Shown here in pieces: positions 63,172-64,000 of a stretch of DNA of 64,000 nt; within the stretch, counting starts at the first letter, position 1; each line of letters starts with the position of its first letter. The stretch is from Fulvivirga maritima. GTDB lineage: Bacteria; Bacteroidota; Bacteroidia; Cytophagales; Cyclobacteriaceae. The notes beneath the pieces were generated by a model, which worked only from the letters and a program-made list of their open reading frames with translations, had not been told where the DNA came from and ran no database searches. Position numbers and translations under genes: made by a program. Location: the NCBI RefSeq assembly GCF_021389955.1, contig NZ_CP089980.1:6319001-6383000 (forward strand). Direction: 5' to 3'.

Positions 63172-64000
63172 TTACTTACTCTCTTTATACTTTTCTAATC
63201 CAGCGTTTAGAAAAGCAGCGTACTCATCAGCATCATACACTGCCCCTACAGGCTTAGCCAATAGTTCCTCCTCAGGTGAAAGCAGCACATAGAAAGGCTG
63301 AGAATTAGCATTATACACAGAAGCCTGGAGATCACTCCACTTACCTCCTATTGTTTCAATATCTTTTTTACTGTATTCAGAATAAAACTGATCTTCCTCA
63401 GCCAGTTTACTCTTATCATCTACATAGAGCTGAATAAGCACATAGTCATTAGCTATTTTATTATATACCTGAGCTTCTGGCCATACGGAAGCTTCCATTT
63501 TCCTACAGTTCACACAAGCATGGCCGGTAAAATCAATCATTACAGGCTTCCCTACCTTTTTCGCATATGCAAGTCCTTGTTCATAATCATAAAACGGCTT
63601 TAAGCCTAATGGAGCATGAAACTTATCGCCATATTTCCTGGGCTCATTATCATCTGAAGAGCTTGAATGTGCTACAGGATTAAGGGATGCTGTGTATAAA
63701 TCAAAGTCCTGAGTATGTTGAGGTGGTAAAAATGCTGCTACAGCACTTAATGGAGCTCCCCATAACCCCGGAACCAGATAAAGTGTAAATGAAAAAGTAA
63801 CAACAGCCAAAGCTAACCTCGGGAACGACAGGTAATTTAATGGACTATCATGAGCAAATTTTATCTTACCAATGAGGTATAAGCCCATCATTCCAAATAT
63901 AACGATCCAAAGCACTAGAAATACTTCACGATCAAACCACTCCCAGTGATAAGCCAGGTCTACATTAGACAAAAATTTCAACGCCAGAGCCATCTCTAAA
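63172..64000 (-). CDS. DsbD-like thiol:disulphide interchange protein, C-terminal part (gene continues past the window)
   Basis: The frame is open to the last base of the window, and the Met at 63993 is internal to the membrane domain (LEMALALKFLSN), so the gene continues rightward. The visible part has two or three membrane helices, a linker of about 60 residues, and a periplasmic thioredoxin-like domain with the reactive pair CVNCRK (DFTGHACVNCRKME). DsbD carries electrons from cytoplasmic thioredoxin to periplasmic disulphide reductases and cytochrome maturation. The H-A-C-V-N-C motif is the usual form of the DsbD gamma domain. Confidence 0.92.
   Translation of the reverse strand, partial: LEMALALKFLSNVDLAYHWEWFDREVFLVLWIVIFGMMGLYLIGKIKFAHDSPLNYLSFPRLALAVVTFSFTLYLVPGLWGAPLSAVAAFLPPQHTQDFDLYTASLNPVAHSSSSDDNEPRKYGDKFHAPLGLKPFYDYEQGLAYAKKVGKPVMIDFTGHACVNCRKMEASVWPEAQVYNKIANDYVLIQLYVDDKSKLAEEDQFYSEYSKKDIETIGGKWSDLQASVYNANSQPFYVLLSPEEELLAKPVGAVYDADEYAAFLNAGLEKYKESK

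Overview
ORGANISM. The window is chromosomal DNA of a Bacteroidota bacterium, most likely a marine or soil gliding member of the Cytophagales. The signs are low GC; promoters of the TTG-N19-21-TAnnTTTG type (exact or near-exact copies before two tRNA units and batB); little use of Shine-Dalgarno sequences; a type IX secretion C-terminal sorting domain; Bat aerotolerance genes; a TonB receptor with a carboxypeptidase-like N-terminal domain; and DUF4625 lipoproteins. The species cannot be named from this sequence. LAYOUT. 1-5.2 kb: the right end of a class I lanthipeptide (RiPP) cluster of the pinensin type, with a dehydratase split into a glutamylation protein (cut by the window edge) and an elimination protein, a LanC-like protein, and a convergent precursor gene. 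5.6-11 kb: folE, an FAD oxidoreductase and NAD(P)-binding protein pair, a small coiled-coil protein, and a DUF1989/YqcI pair. 11.3-13 kb: a frameshifted tyrosine integrase beside tRNA-Pro and tRNA-Ser, which looks like the edge of an integrated element. 13.2-24.3 kb: housekeeping genes (batB, batC, thiolase, a MORN-like repeat protein, purC, a STAS protein, RNase Z, YhhQ, a conserved unknown, a sodium symporter). 24.5-30.8 kb: an IS5-type transposase, a frameshifted membrane mannosyltransferase, a GT4 glycosyltransferase and an acyl-CoA ligase. 31.6-37.4 kb: an unusual chemosensory cluster (cheB, cheD, a kinase-like protein that lacks its phospho-acceptor histidine, cheA, cheY, a STAS protein, a possible CheZ-like protein). 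37.9-42.1 kb: the oxidative pentose phosphate operon (rpiB, gnd, zwf, pgl). 42.4-49.2 kb: tRNA-Cys, ankyrin and TPR proteins, a porin, DUF1801 and GH43 proteins. 49.3-53.3 kb: a TonB receptor with two acidic, His-rich DUF4625 lipoproteins. 53.3-64 kb: a multi-PAS kinase, a type IX-secreted beta-helix protein, csp plus a DEAD-type helicase, a fatty acid desaturase, and the C-terminal end of a DsbD-like protein. HOW IT FITS TOGETHER. The most interesting signal is a palindrome of Fur-family 7-1-7 geometry (TGCAACA-N-TGTTGCA type). It overlaps the -33 element of three separate promoters in the window: the lanthipeptide precursor, folE, and the TonB receptor/DUF4625 operon. A zinc-dependent FolE, a receptor with a His-rich ZnuD-like loop and His-rich lipoproteins together suggest a zinc (Zur-like) regulon. 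The precursor core is rich in His, Cys, Asp and Glu, and the LanC-like protein has lost all three zinc-binding residues of LanC cyclases while the dehydratase keeps its elimination residues. Taken together, the locus may make a metal-responsive, possibly metal-binding lanthipeptide-like product with an enzyme set that does not itself need zinc. The operators and substitutions are read directly from the sequence; the metal, the regulator and the role of the product are inference.
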